64,000 bases of DNA, taken from the NCBI GenBank assembly GCA_964638715.1, contig CAZWZF010000014.1, forward strand, positions 35,461-99,460. The letters run 5' to 3'. The notes under the pieces are model-generated. The model was given only the letters and a program-made list of their open reading frames with translations, ran no database searches and was not told the DNA's origin. Source of the stretch: JBAXQQ01 sp037131695. GTDB lineage: Bacteria > Armatimonadota > Hebobacteria > CAIYQO01. This document shows positions 17,162-26,173 of the stretch, in pieces. Made by a program: the position numbers and the translations under genes. Within the stretch, counting starts at the first letter, position 1; every line of letters starts with the position of its first letter.

Positions 17162-19900
17162 ATGAATCAGTCAGTTGCGGTTTATAATGATTGGTTAACA
17201 CGCCGACGCAGTGACAAGATGTGGGTAGAAGATGACCCGGCACCGTTAGGGTTGGATGTGCGCGATCCACGATTTTCCTGGGTGGTTTCACTGCGAGGCC
17301 GCGATCGCTGGCAATCGGCATACCGGTTGTTAGTTGCCACCTCGCCGGAGTTGCTGCATGTTGGCAAAGCTGATATGTGGGACAGTGGTGTGGTCGAATC
17401 AAAAACATCCATTCAGGTTTATTATGCCGGCAAACCCCTTGCCAGCAACAGCACTTATTATTGGAAAGTGCGGGTATGCGACGAGTCCGGCAAATGGGGA
17501 CGTTGGAGCAAGACCGCTGCTTTCGGCACAGCTTTGTACGATGAATCTGATTGGCAGGCGCAATGGATTGGCCGTGGCGACCCGGATGAAGTTGTGCCCG
17601 ATGTCAGCAGATATATTCTTCGCAACCTTGATCCGCAGGTGCAGGCGATAGAGCCTGACCAGCGCGCGCCACTATTCCGCAAAGATTTCAAACTTAACAA
17701 GGCTGTAAAACGCTCCCGCGTTTATATCACCGGCATGGGGCTTTACGAACTGCATTTGAACGGACAAAAAGTCGGTGATGCTGTATTAACGCCAAACCGC
17801 ACTGAATTTCGCAAGCGCATATTGTATGATACTTATGACATAACTGAAATGCTGAAACGCGGCGAAAATGCCGTCGGCATATTTCTCGGCAATGGCTGGT
17901 TTAATGGTCAGAAGAAATATTGGGGATGGCAATACCAGTGGTACGGTTCGGCGCGCGCGCTAATGCAAATGGAAGTTGAGTTCAACGATGGCACTATTAC
18001 CCGGGTAGTGACCGATAACACCTGGAAATCGTCATGGTCACCGATAACATTTAATTGCATCTACGATGGTGAAGATTATGACGCGCGGTTGGAACAATCA
18101 GGATGGACTAAAGCGAAATTTTCTGATGCCGATTGGACTTCCGCAAATGTAGTGCCGTCACCATGTGGAAGGCTTGCCGCCAATATGGCACCTTCCAACC
18201 GCGTTATACAGGAATTTGCTCCTGTTAAAATGTGGGAACAGTCGCCAGGCGTATTCATATTCGATATGGGTGTCAATTTCACTGGATGGGTGCGCCTGAA
18301 AGTAAATGGGATGCGCGGCGAGACCGTGCAAATGCGATATGCCGAATGCCTGACGCCGGACGGAGCAATCGACACCAGCACTATCGGCAACGCCAGAGCA
18401 GCGTTGAAATATACCTTGTCCGGCAATGGCGAGGAAACCTATGAACCGCGGTTTACCTATTGCGGCTTTAAATATGTCGAGGTGACCGGCTACCCCGGCA
18501 TCCCTACCCTAAATTCCCTCACCGGCTGTTTCGTCCATGCCGACGTTGCCCCCGCCGGCGAGTTTGGCTGTTCTGACCCGGGTATCATGCACGTCCACCG
18601 CTGCCTGGTACAATCGCAAAGGTGCAACATTCAGATGGGAGTACCCACTGATGATACACAGCGTGCGGAACGGTTGGGATGGGGGGCGGATGCCTGGGCA
18701 TCGGCGCCACAGGCGATGAATAACTTTACCATGGCACGGCTTTACCGCAAATGGATTGGCGATTTTCAGGATTGTCAGTTGCCTTCCGGGGTGACTGATA
18801 TGATAGTTCCCCGCGCCGGACTGGAGGAAGATTTGGTGTGGAGTGCTGCTTATTTATTTATACCATTATGGCAGTATGGCTTTACCGGCGATATGCGTAT
18901 CCTTGAAGATCATTACGAATCATGGGAAAGATATCTCGCTTATCTGAAAACTCAGGGACACGCGACATTCCTGCAGCGTCCAATTGGCACCGACCCGCTG
19001 GGTTTTGTCGATGGCTGGGATGATTTACCCGCCGGTCATATCCAGCGTTCGCAGTGGGGAGACCACCTTGCTGTTGCGGAAGGACATGAAGGACGCAGCG
19101 GCTTGCCAAATTCTATTTCTACTGTTTTCTACATTATCATTGTACAAATGATGACAGAAATCAGCGTATTGCTTAATCATAATGAACGCGCAGAATATTA
19201 TTATGATTTGGGTAAAGAGATTCGCGAAGCATATAACACAGAATTTTTTAATGGAAAACATTACGATAACGGCGAACAATCATCCCAGGCATGGGCGTTG
19301 CATTCCGGTGCTGTGCCAACAGAAGATAGGGAAAATATCATTCAACAATTGATAGAAAATCTCAAAGAACACAACTGGCATCCCACCAGTGGTTATCCGG
19401 GCTTGCCGTTTCTTCTTTTCACCCTTATGTCATACAACTTGCATCAAATTATCTGGAAAATGGCAAAATTAAAAGATTATCCCAGTTGGCAGTTCATTGT
19501 TAAGGACAGAACCACCATTCCAGAAGCATGGGACGGTACTGGCTCATGGAATCATCATGCTTTGGCGTCACCGCTGGATGTTTGGCTTTATAATTCACTG
19601 GCAGGAGTTTCTCCTGGTTCGGAGCCACCCGGTTATACACATGTGCTGATAACCCCATATACCCCAGAAGATTTAAAATGGGCACGCGCATCCATTGATA
19701 CCCTTCACGGCAAAATAACATCGTATTGGCGCAGAAAAGGTGATAAAATTTATCTGACTGTATCCCTGCCGGCAAATACTCATGCCACGGTAACTCTGTG
19801 CAGCAAACCAAAAGGATATAACTCTAATATGTTTGAAATCGGCAATGGTAAGTATGAGTTTTGTTATAAGGAAGGAAAATATTATTCAATTGATATCTAA
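17162..19900 (+). CDS. GH78 alpha-L-rhamnosidase
   Basis: 912 aa with the bacterial rhamnosidase order. An N-terminal fibronectin-like domain (A-Y-R-L-L-V-A ... W-D-S-G-V-V, S-T-Y-Y-W-K-V-R-V) leads, followed by a carbohydrate-binding beta domain (about 180-330; G-L-Y-E-L-H-L-N-G, N-A-V-G-I-F-L-G-N-G-W), a second beta domain and the (alpha/alpha)6 catalytic domain (about 480-800). Catalytic region: P-T-D-D-T-Q-R-A-E-R-L-G-W-G-A-D, with the acid-type E, and T-T-I-P-E-A-W-D-G-T-G-S-W-N-H-H, with the second glutamate. The canonical D-E-R-L-G-W is A-E-R-L-G-W here. No signal peptide. AAGGGG precedes the ATG. It probably cleaves rhamnose from plant or microbial glycans together with the upstream GH2 enzyme. 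Confidence 0.88.
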   Translation: MNQSVAVYNDWLTRRRSDKMWVEDDPAPLGLDVRDPRFSWVVSLRGRDRWQSAYRLLVATSPELLHVGKADMWDSGVVESKTSIQVYYAGKPLASNSTYYWKVRVCDESGKWGRWSKTAAFGTALYDESDWQAQWIGRGDPDEVVPDVSRYILRNLDPQVQAIEPDQRAPLFRKDFKLNKAVKRSRVYITGMGLYELHLNGQKVGDAVLTPNRTEFRKRILYDTYDITEMLKRGENAVGIFLGNGWFNGQKKYWGWQYQWYGSARALMQMEVEFNDGTITRVVTDNTWKSSWSPITFNCIYDGEDYDARLEQSGWTKAKFSDADWTSANVVPSPCGRLAANMAPSNRVIQEFAPVKMWEQSPGVFIFDMGVNFTGWVRLKVNGMRGETVQMRYAECLTPDGAIDTSTIGNARAALKYTLSGNGEETYEPRFTYCGFKYVEVTGYPGIPTLNSLTGCFVHADVAPAGEFGCSDPGIMHVHRCLVQSQRCNIQMGVPTDDTQRAERLGWGADAWASAPQAMNNFTMARLYRKWIGDFQDCQLPSGVTDMIVPRAGLEEDLVWSAAYLFIPLWQYGFTGDMRILEDHYESWERYLAYLKTQGHATFLQRPIGTDPLGFVDGWDDLPAGHIQRSQWGDHLAVAEGHEGRSGLPNSISTVFYIIIVQMMTEISVLLNHNERAEYYYDLGKEIREAYNTEFFNGKHYDNGEQSSQAWALHSGAVPTEDRENIIQQLIENLKEHNWHPTSGYPGLPFLLFTLMSYNLHQIIWKMAKLKDYPSWQFIVKDRTTIPEAWDGTGSWNHHALASPLDVWLYNSLAGVSPGSEPPGYTHVLITPYTPEDLKWARASIDTLHGKITSYWRRKGDKIYLTVSLPANTHATVTLCSKPKGYNSNMFEIGNGKYEFCYKEGKYYSIDI

Positions 19901-19922
19901 ATATTCACCAGAATTCTTTCCA

Positions 19923-19952
19923 TTGACACAACCGGTATAACAGTAATATTAT
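19923..19952 (+). promoter_or_regulatory. Promoter of the 1245-aa exported protein
   Basis: TTGACA (19923-19928), an 18-nt spacer and TATTAT (19947-19952). The expected start near 19959 gives a ~34-nt leader to the GTG. Confidence 0.55.
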
Positions 19953-19992
19953 CATCAAAATTAATGGCAGATTGATTTTGTGAGGTAGGGCT

Positions 19993-22900
19993 GTGTTTAT
20001 TGATTATAACAGGCTGATGAAGCCGTTTATTTTATTGCTGGCTATTGCTTGTTTCATTACGGCTAATGCCGCGAAAAATCCTGTTTCTGTTGTTGTAGAC
20101 AAACTCAGTGCTAACCAACCAATGACTGCGAATGCTGACGGGTTGCTGGCAATGGGGGATAGCGTTGTTATTAATTACTCCCTTTCCGCGCCGGCGGCCG
20201 TTGCTATTGGTATTTACAGTAATTTACCTTACGGCATCGGTGCGCGGTGGTATGCCCATCCTTCAACTAAAGTCGCAGAGTTCGTTGTGCCCGCCGGCAA
20301 GGCTGGGGATCAGGAATATACCTGCAAGCTTGGCGATATTCAGAAACCTGATGCGGCACTGCCGGGTGCGGAATTAAAAGTTAAAAAGCCTGTCGATAAG
20401 AAGATTCCCGGCGATTTGCCCGGGCAGTATGTTGTCGAGGTGAAGGCGGAAAAATCGCTGGCGCATGTCACGCTGAACCTGCAGCCTGCCGGCACGATAG
20501 CGGAACAAAGCCGTTTGATTCCGTATTTTCATGGCACGGTTCGCGACAGTCATGGCAACTACCTGGTATCCGACCGGATGGCGTGGCGTGGACGACGCTA
20601 CTCGCCGACCTGGGTATTGGAAGAAACATACCCGAAAGGTTCATTGGGGCAGGCAAGCGACCCGGCGGAATGTTATGACGGAGCGGTAGACAGCAAAGAT
20701 AATTTTTATGTCATGACCCGCAACGGTGCGTACAAGTTCGGTCCTGACGGCAACCCGGCGGTTTGGACAGATAACGCCGACTACCTGAAATGCCCTTACC
20801 CCAGCACTTATAAGAATCTGCTGGGAGTGCGAATGGATATGAGCGTTAAAGGCAAAAAACACTATGTATTCGGGCCGGGCGGTGGTGGTGCCGGAAGCAA
20901 AGATTATGATGCTGAGGAGATGGTGAAGCAGCCGGGTTTCGCTGCTAATTGGGGCGGGGTTGCCATAGATAATAAAGATAATATCTACCTTGGCCGCACT
21001 GAACCGACGCCGGAAATACAGGTTTTTGATTCTACTGGCAAATATCTGCGCACATTGCCAGTTCCCAAGAGAGTTCGTCCCGAGTTTTTGCGGTTTGGCA
21101 AAGACGGCGGGTTATGGGTGGGTGGAAATTGCCCACTGACCCGCATTAACGCGCAGACCGGCGACGTGGAAAAAGCAACTAACGCATGGGTGCGTTACTT
21201 GCATATCGCCCCTGACGGCACTATTTACGGCATAAGCGGCGTCTGGGTATGGCGACTGACACGAGATGGCGAACCGCTGCCATTTACCGCAAAAGCCCCT
21301 TACATGCGCGAAAATGGCATAAAGATGAACCTTAACCCGCGAGATGCTAAAAAGCCGGATAACGCACCCGGTTATGCCACTGATATCCGCGGAATTATGG
21401 TTGCAGAAAAAGACGACTTTTACCTTTCCTGCATTGGCGACCGCTTGCTGCATTTCGCGCAAGACGGCACATTTTTGCCTGACACCCCGGCGGTTGCGGT
21501 GCTGCCTTCTGAAACCGGGCATGTTTTTGTCGGCGCCCAATCGGCAAATGTCGATATACAACTGACTAATTTCAGGAATGAACCGGCACAGGTGAAATTG
21601 ATTTCCACTGTGCGCAACCTGGCGGGTGAAATTGTTGCCAGCCATGAAGAACACCGCACAATAGCCGCACTCGCCAGCCAGTCGGCACCGTTGTCATTGG
21701 GAGATGCGAAAGATTTCGGATACTATACCATCGATATACAGACGAAACAGGATGAGAATGTCTTGATGGCAAAGCGGTTGTTCGGCGGCCGCGTCGCGTC
21801 GCGCGGTAATGATTTTCACCCTTATTCCGCTTTCGGGTCGGTGCGGATGGAGCGCAACCCCGAGTTGATTCGCCGCATAGGTGGCGGGTTGAACCGCAAC
21901 CACAACCCGGTATATTGGAATGATGTTGAGCCAAAACCGGGCGAGTGGCACCTGCAGCCGGCAGATGCGTTGAACTTCTACACAGAACATGCCATGCCGG
22001 CGATGGTTATCCTTGGCTACGGCGAACCGTGGCTTAACGGCGGGTTCGCGCGCTGCCGCATTACCGGGTATGACAACTTCTTTAACTACCTCGCCACTGT
22101 TATCAACCAGTACAAAGGCACCGCTATGATGTGGCAATGCTGGAACGAGCCGAATTATTTCTGGCATGTGCCGGGTCCGTATCGGTATGAACAATACGTA
22201 ATTGCCTTGCAGGGAGCATACAGCATAGCCAAGGCCTTAGACCCTGGTACTACGCTGATTTGCGATGGTTTCGCCGGGTCGGCGCGGGATATGGGTGAAC
22301 TTGCCGACAAAGGCGCGGCAGGATTTACCGATGGCGTGCCCATTCATTATCCCGGCTCAACCATAATAAACTGGGACAACATGCCTGTAAACGGCGTGGT
22401 GGAAAGCAAAGCGGTGATGGTGAAGGAACTCGCGAATATCCGCGACCAGAAATATCCGGGACAACCGCTGTTGAATACTGAAGAAGGATTATGGGGGTTG
22501 GCAAACCGCACGCCGGAAGACGGGGCAAAACTGCTGCCGCGAATCTATGCCAGCCAGATGGCAGCCGGTCTTGACCGCCTTACCTGGTTTGAATGTTACA
22601 GTGATACCGACCCGTCTTACCTGTTGCGCGGCCAGCAGGAAGGGCCGTGGCCGGCTTATTTCGCCTATGCTGCTGCCAGCAAATTATTGGAAGACGCCTT
22701 TTATGTCGCTCCAATTTCTGATGGCATTGCCCAGACGCAGTTATTTGCGGTAAACGGCAAACCGGTCATCACCGCCTGGAGTATTGAAGGCGAGAAAGAA
22801 ATCACCCTGACCGTTGACGCGAAAGTCGTCACTGTCACCGACTGGCAGGGAAACAGTAAACCTGTAACGACAAAAGATGGCAAAATCACCCTGAAGTTGG

Positions 22901-23730
22901 GACAATATATTCAATATGTCACCGGTGCAAACCAGGCAATCTTCGCTCCGGTGGTGAAGAAAAGATTGGCAGAAGCACCTGCGGAAATAAAAGCAGGATT
23001 GAATATTCTGCAAAATGGAACTGTAAAACAGCTTAATTTAAATACATTATTTCATGCAGCAAGATTGGCACAGGCAGTTGCGCTGGTTCCAGAGTTATGC
23101 AAAGAAAAAGCGGTTGATGCTGTCAGCCAAGTTATAATGTCGCTGCATCAGGCAGAATTGGCGTTGGCAATTCAGGAACAGGACGGCGCGTACCTGCGTA
23201 ATTCTCACGCGGCATTGGCAATTGCAAAACAAACCGCGTATCACATGTCAAACAGTTCAAAAGAATTGCATTATGACCATCGAATAGCATCAGCGGTAAA
23301 ATCGTTAACCGAACAAGCTGCCCGATATGCCAATTCCGAAAAGAAATGGTATCCGGGACTAATGCTGCGGGTTGCGCTTGATACCACAGCAATCCGCCAG
23401 AAAACGCCCGCCGACCAGCCACTGGACGAACTGTTTGACCCGCAGGTGAATAAAAAGCCGGGTGACACGGTAGAAGTAGAAATGACAGTTTATAATTGGA
23501 CGAAAGAACCAATAACCGGCAATCTGTCGCCAGTATTACCAGCAGGATGGAAAGCAGAAAAGGAACAATTCGCCTACACAATTGAGCCAATGAAGTTCGC
23601 GCGCTTTACCACCATTGCCACAATTCCAACAGATTGTGCCGATGGAATCTATTCAATCGGCATTCAGTCAAAATATAAGGGAACAATACAGCGGGAATTG
23701 CATACTTACCGGGTGGCGGTGAAGAAGTAA
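19993..23730 (+). CDS. Exported multidomain protein: NHL-like propeller, GH-A TIM barrel, NEW3-like domain
   Basis: 1245 aa. Signal peptide over residues ~9-26 (M-K-P-F-I-L-L-L-A-I-A-C-F-I-T-A-N-A). About 170-480 has repeated strands typical of NHL/beta-propeller proteins (D-S-K-D-N-F-Y-V-M; I-D-N-K-D-N-I-Y-L-G; A-P-D-G-T-I-Y-G). About 600-900 is a clan GH-A-type barrel with M-W-Q-C-W-N-E-P-N-Y-F-W (likely acid/base E) and L-N-T-E-E-G-L-W-G (likely nucleophile E), as in GH39/GH5-like enzymes. The last ~120 residues resemble the NEW3/NPCBM-associated Ig fold. The GTG start has GAGG 7 nt upstream; the alternative ATG at 20017 has a poorer site. Substrate unknown; likely periplasmic or surface glycan hydrolysis. 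Confidence 0.75.
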   Translation: MFIDYNRLMKPFILLLAIACFITANAAKNPVSVVVDKLSANQPMTANADGLLAMGDSVVINYSLSAPAAVAIGIYSNLPYGIGARWYAHPSTKVAEFVVPAGKAGDQEYTCKLGDIQKPDAALPGAELKVKKPVDKKIPGDLPGQYVVEVKAEKSLAHVTLNLQPAGTIAEQSRLIPYFHGTVRDSHGNYLVSDRMAWRGRRYSPTWVLEETYPKGSLGQASDPAECYDGAVDSKDNFYVMTRNGAYKFGPDGNPAVWTDNADYLKCPYPSTYKNLLGVRMDMSVKGKKHYVFGPGGGGAGSKDYDAEEMVKQPGFAANWGGVAIDNKDNIYLGRTEPTPEIQVFDSTGKYLRTLPVPKRVRPEFLRFGKDGGLWVGGNCPLTRINAQTGDVEKATNAWVRYLHIAPDGTIYGISGVWVWRLTRDGEPLPFTAKAPYMRENGIKMNLNPRDAKKPDNAPGYATDIRGIMVAEKDDFYLSCIGDRLLHFAQDGTFLPDTPAVAVLPSETGHVFVGAQSANVDIQLTNFRNEPAQVKLISTVRNLAGEIVASHEEHRTIAALASQSAPLSLGDAKDFGYYTIDIQTKQDENVLMAKRLFGGRVASRGNDFHPYSAFGSVRMERNPELIRRIGGGLNRNHNPVYWNDVEPKPGEWHLQPADALNFYTEHAMPAMVILGYGEPWLNGGFARCRITGYDNFFNYLATVINQYKGTAMMWQCWNEPNYFWHVPGPYRYEQYVIALQGAYSIAKALDPGTTLICDGFAGSARDMGELADKGAAGFTDGVPIHYPGSTIINWDNMPVNGVVESKAVMVKELANIRDQKYPGQPLLNTEEGLWGLANRTPEDGAKLLPRIYASQMAAGLDRLTWFECYSDTDPSYLLRGQQEGPWPAYFAYAAASKLLEDAFYVAPISDGIAQTQLFAVNGKPVITAWSIEGEKEITLTVDAKVVTVTDWQGNSKPVTTKDGKITLKLGQYIQYVTGANQAIFAPVVKKRLAEAPAEIKAGLNILQNGTVKQLNLNTLFHAARLAQAVALVPELCKEKAVDAVSQVIMSLHQAELALAIQEQDGAYLRNSHAALAIAKQTAYHMSNSSKELHYDHRIASAVKSLTEQAARYANSEKKWYPGLMLRVALDTTAIRQKTPADQPLDELFDPQVNKKPGDTVEVEMTVYNWTKEPITGNLSPVLPAGWKAEKEQFAYTIEPMKFARFTTIATIPTDCADGIYSIGIQSKYKGTIQRELHTYRVAVKK

Positions 23731-23783
23731 AAAATTCTGCTACAATACAGATTCGTGTCTGTACCCGGCAAGTTCCGTTAATT

Positions 23784-24761
23784 TTAATCATACCTGCCAT
23801 AATCTTTCCAGGCAGCGATCATTGCCCGGTAATTTTCAACCGGCACATCAGGCTGTACCGCATTGGATGCTCCCAGCACTAATCCACCGCCAGTTTTGCA
23901 TTGCTGCAGCAATTCAGAGGTAGTAGTGTATACTTCATCAGGAGTCGCAGTAAGCAGTAATCCACAGTCAATATTGCCGCACAGGCAAAGTTGACCGGCG
24001 ACAATATCTTTTGCTGTTCGCATAGACATGCCGGCAACCGGGTCTATAGCTTGTAGTGCGTGCAATCCACTGGCGGCAATATCCGGCAAGGCGCGGGTTA
24101 ATTTTCCGTCAGAATGCATAATCGCGTACAATCCCATCTCGCGGACAGCATGCGACCATGTATAGAGCGCAGGGAGAATATATCGCTGCATCTGCTCTGG
24201 ATTGTAGAATAGACCAGAATTATCGCCAATATCTGAAGCGGTAAATACAGCATCTGCGCCATAATCCTGCAATCTGCGCGCCTCGTTTATTCCATGATTT
24301 AGAACATTTCGCACCATTTCATCTATTTCTTCCGGTGCATCAAATAACAAGTATGAAAACTCTACATAATTTTCAGAACTTGGGATTCCTATAACACCAC
24401 CACTGCCGGCAACCAGCATTAAATCAGCAGGCGCAAGCTCGCGTAAAATCTGTAATTGTCGATATCGCGCTTCACCCGGCAAGATATAATAAGCCAGTAT
24501 ACCGGGTGCCTGCTCCCAGTAATTATTGGGAACTGACAGCGCGGCATAATGGAATTCATCAGCGACAGTTAACAGAATCTCAGCATTATCATACAACGCT
24601 TTTTCCTGTTCATTTGGGGTGCAATTATCAAACTCTTTGCCTAAAACTACATGACGACCGGAAGCCTTATCCCAAGCCTGAAACTCAATTTCCCATATCG
24701 GCACAGAACCTGCAGGCTCACGACATTCAAGTGCCGCCATCATATCATCGCGTTTGCTCAT
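23784..24761 (-). CDS. Uroporphyrinogen decarboxylase-fold protein (MtaA/CmuA-like group)
   Basis: 325 aa with the URO-D fold. Visible: an N-terminal helix M-S-K-R-D-D-M-M-A-A-L, H-S-D-G-K-L-T-R-A-L-P-D near residue 210, then G-L-H-A-L-Q-A-I-D-P-V-A-G-M and G-N-I-D-C-G-L-L toward the end. Catabolic gene clusters often carry such proteins, where they act as corrinoid methyltransferase-type or unknown enzymes and not in haem synthesis. No other haem gene is nearby, so a methyl-transfer or unknown role is more likely than hemE. GGGGGA precedes the ATG. It is convergent with the 1245-aa gene (53-nt gap containing a weak hairpin tacaga/tctgta). Confidence 0.75.
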   Translation of the reverse strand: MSKRDDMMAALECREPAGSVPIWEIEFQAWDKASGRHVVLGKEFDNCTPNEQEKALYDNAEILLTVADEFHYAALSVPNNYWEQAPGILAYYILPGEARYRQLQILRELAPADLMLVAGSGGVIGIPSSENYVEFSYLLFDAPEEIDEMVRNVLNHGINEARRLQDYGADAVFTASDIGDNSGLFYNPEQMQRYILPALYTWSHAVREMGLYAIMHSDGKLTRALPDIAASGLHALQAIDPVAGMSMRTAKDIVAGQLCLCGNIDCGLLLTATPDEVYTTTSELLQQCKTGGGLVLGASNAVQPDVPVENYRAMIAAWKDYGRYD

Positions 24762-24859
24762 ATTGTTCCCCCAAAACTATAAATGTAATTTTCTTCATAT
24801 AATTTATTTCACCTGTTTAATTTATGATATGGTTTTTGTGAAAGAAAATTATCTAATAA

Positions 24860-24884
24860 CAGGACTTTCAGAGAGAAAGTCCTG
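24860..24884. repeat. 10-bp hairpin in the spacer between UroD-like and prepilin-like genes
   Basis: caggactttc / gaaagtcctg around the loop agaga; no T-run on either side. It lies upstream of the UroD-like gene and downstream of the prepilin terminator, so it could be a leader structure or part of the intergenic repeats. Confidence 0.45.
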
Positions 24885-24944
24885 TAATATCTATTAATAT
24901 TTGTCAGTTTTTTAGATTAGATTTATTTAACAGTTGCATCATAC

Positions 24945-24989
24945 AAAAACGGTGCGTGATGTATAAAAAACGTTGTAACATCACGCACC
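24945..24989 (-). terminator. Rho-independent terminator of the prepilin-like gene
   Basis: On the minus strand a perfect 12-bp stem (ggtgcgtgatgt / acatcacgcacc, 24989-24951) with a 15-nt loop is followed at once by GTTTTTGT. It lies 56 nt after the stop at 25045. Confidence 0.75.
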
Positions 24990-25044
24990 ATTAATAAATT
25001 ATCATAGAATGTAAGTTGAAAACATATAGTAAAATTTTAAAATA

Positions 25045-26064
25045 TTATTCAGCCCCAGCATAACGTGCATTGCTGATTGTAGTGGGAACACCCCAGGTAT
25101 TTGTTTCGATATACAACTTTCCAGTACTTGGTAGTGTAGAAGTATAAAATGTTTTACCATCCTTCTTATAAACTATTTTGCTATCAAGACGTTCTATGCG
25201 AAATATCGTTGTTTTATCGAAATATGGACTGGCGGTAGACCCGAGATTGCACGGATGAATGGCTACCCCACCACCGGAACCTCGTGACTCATAGACATCT
25301 ATCTGACCTTTTGTATTATAATAATTAGCTGTCAATGAATACCAGTACCAACCATAGTTTGTAGTTGCAACTTGATTTAACGCAATCCAGGTACCATAGT
25401 CACTGTCAACACTAAATTCTACCCAGCCATCACCGGGTATAGTTAATATAGCAGAAGGTCCCGCGCCCCAACCACCATGTCCACCAACCATCTTTACACT
25501 GCTTCCAATTGCTATTGCATTGGATTGTACTACCTGGTAATTTGCTGATGCTGGTCCCCATACAACTGGACGCAATGCTGTAATAGGGGCTTTTACATTA
25601 CTTGCTACATGTCCATCTGCATAACTTAAAATATACTGATTACTGTGACGACCTTCGTAATCAGCATATTTAACCGCAATATTTGCATATTGTGAACTGG
25701 TTGCGCTTAACCCATCGCCAGTGACTACTTGGATAGATGGGTCATTAATAGTACCTACAGTTGTACCACCCAGCCAACCATTAAAAACGTATCCGTTAGG
25801 TGTGCTTTTCCCCTTAGTAGGACATACCAGCATACCCGGGTCGACACTAATAGAACTCCATACCGAAGCAGTATCCGGATATTGCTCATCATGATCCTGA
25901 AGATACATTTGCAAAGTAGCAGCAATCTGGCGCTGATTGCTTGTACATGTAGTCTGCCGTGCCTTCTCACGCGCACGTGCAAATACCGGAAATAGAATAG
26001 CAGCAAGTATAGCTATAATAGCTATTACTACTAATAATTCAATTAAAGTAAAACCTTTTTTCAT
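25045..26064 (-). CDS. Prepilin-like protein with type IV pilin N-terminus
   Basis: 339 aa. M-K-K-G-F-T-L-I-E-L-L-V-V-I-A-I-I is a class III signal: cleavage after G and methylation of F, then a hydrophobic helix. It is followed by F-A-R-A-R-E-K-A-R-Q-T-T-C, S-N-Q-R-Q-I and A-D-G-H-V at about residue 150, the pattern of the large prepilin-like families of Armatimonadota, Planctomycetes and Lentisphaerae. The second half (residues ~165-339) is a beta-rich domain with G-W-V-E-F-S-V-D-S, perhaps carbohydrate-binding. It is divergent from a GntR/LacI-type regulator, a common pairing in these phyla. It probably forms a pseudopilus or a cell-surface protein. GGGAG lies before the ATG. Confidence 0.85.
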   Translation of the reverse strand: MKKGFTLIELLVVIAIIAILAAILFPVFARAREKARQTTCTSNQRQIAATLQMYLQDHDEQYPDTASVWSSISVDPGMLVCPTKGKSTPNGYVFNGWLGGTTVGTINDPSIQVVTGDGLSATSSQYANIAVKYADYEGRHSNQYILSYADGHVASNVKAPITALRPVVWGPASANYQVVQSNAIAIGSSVKMVGGHGGWGAGPSAILTIPGDGWVEFSVDSDYGTWIALNQVATTNYGWYWYSLTANYYNTKGQIDVYESRGSGGGVAIHPCNLGSTASPYFDKTTIFRIERLDSKIVYKKDGKTFYTSTLPSTGKLYIETNTWGVPTTISNARYAGAE

Positions 26065-26115
26065 AATATTCTCCCACTTAATACTGATAACTGACTACTA
26101 ACTTTTAGTTACCAG

Positions 26116-26144
26116 TTGTAATATTATACTTATACTGGTAAAAT
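26116..26144 (+). promoter_or_regulatory. Promoter of the GntR-type regulator
   Basis: TTGTAA (26116-26121), a 17-nt spacer and TAAAAT (26139-26144), with TGG directly before the -10 (extended form). The leader is about 23 nt. It lies in the 109-nt divergent spacer, where the regulator may bind its own operator. Confidence 0.6.
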
Positions 26145-26173
26145 CTACAAGAGGTTGCAAAATCGCCAAAATC

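Noticed and set aside
23784..24761. hemE uroporphyrinogen decarboxylase of haem synthesis
   Set aside because: Only the fold matches. The catabolic context and absence of haem genes favour the methyltransferase-like or unknown group.
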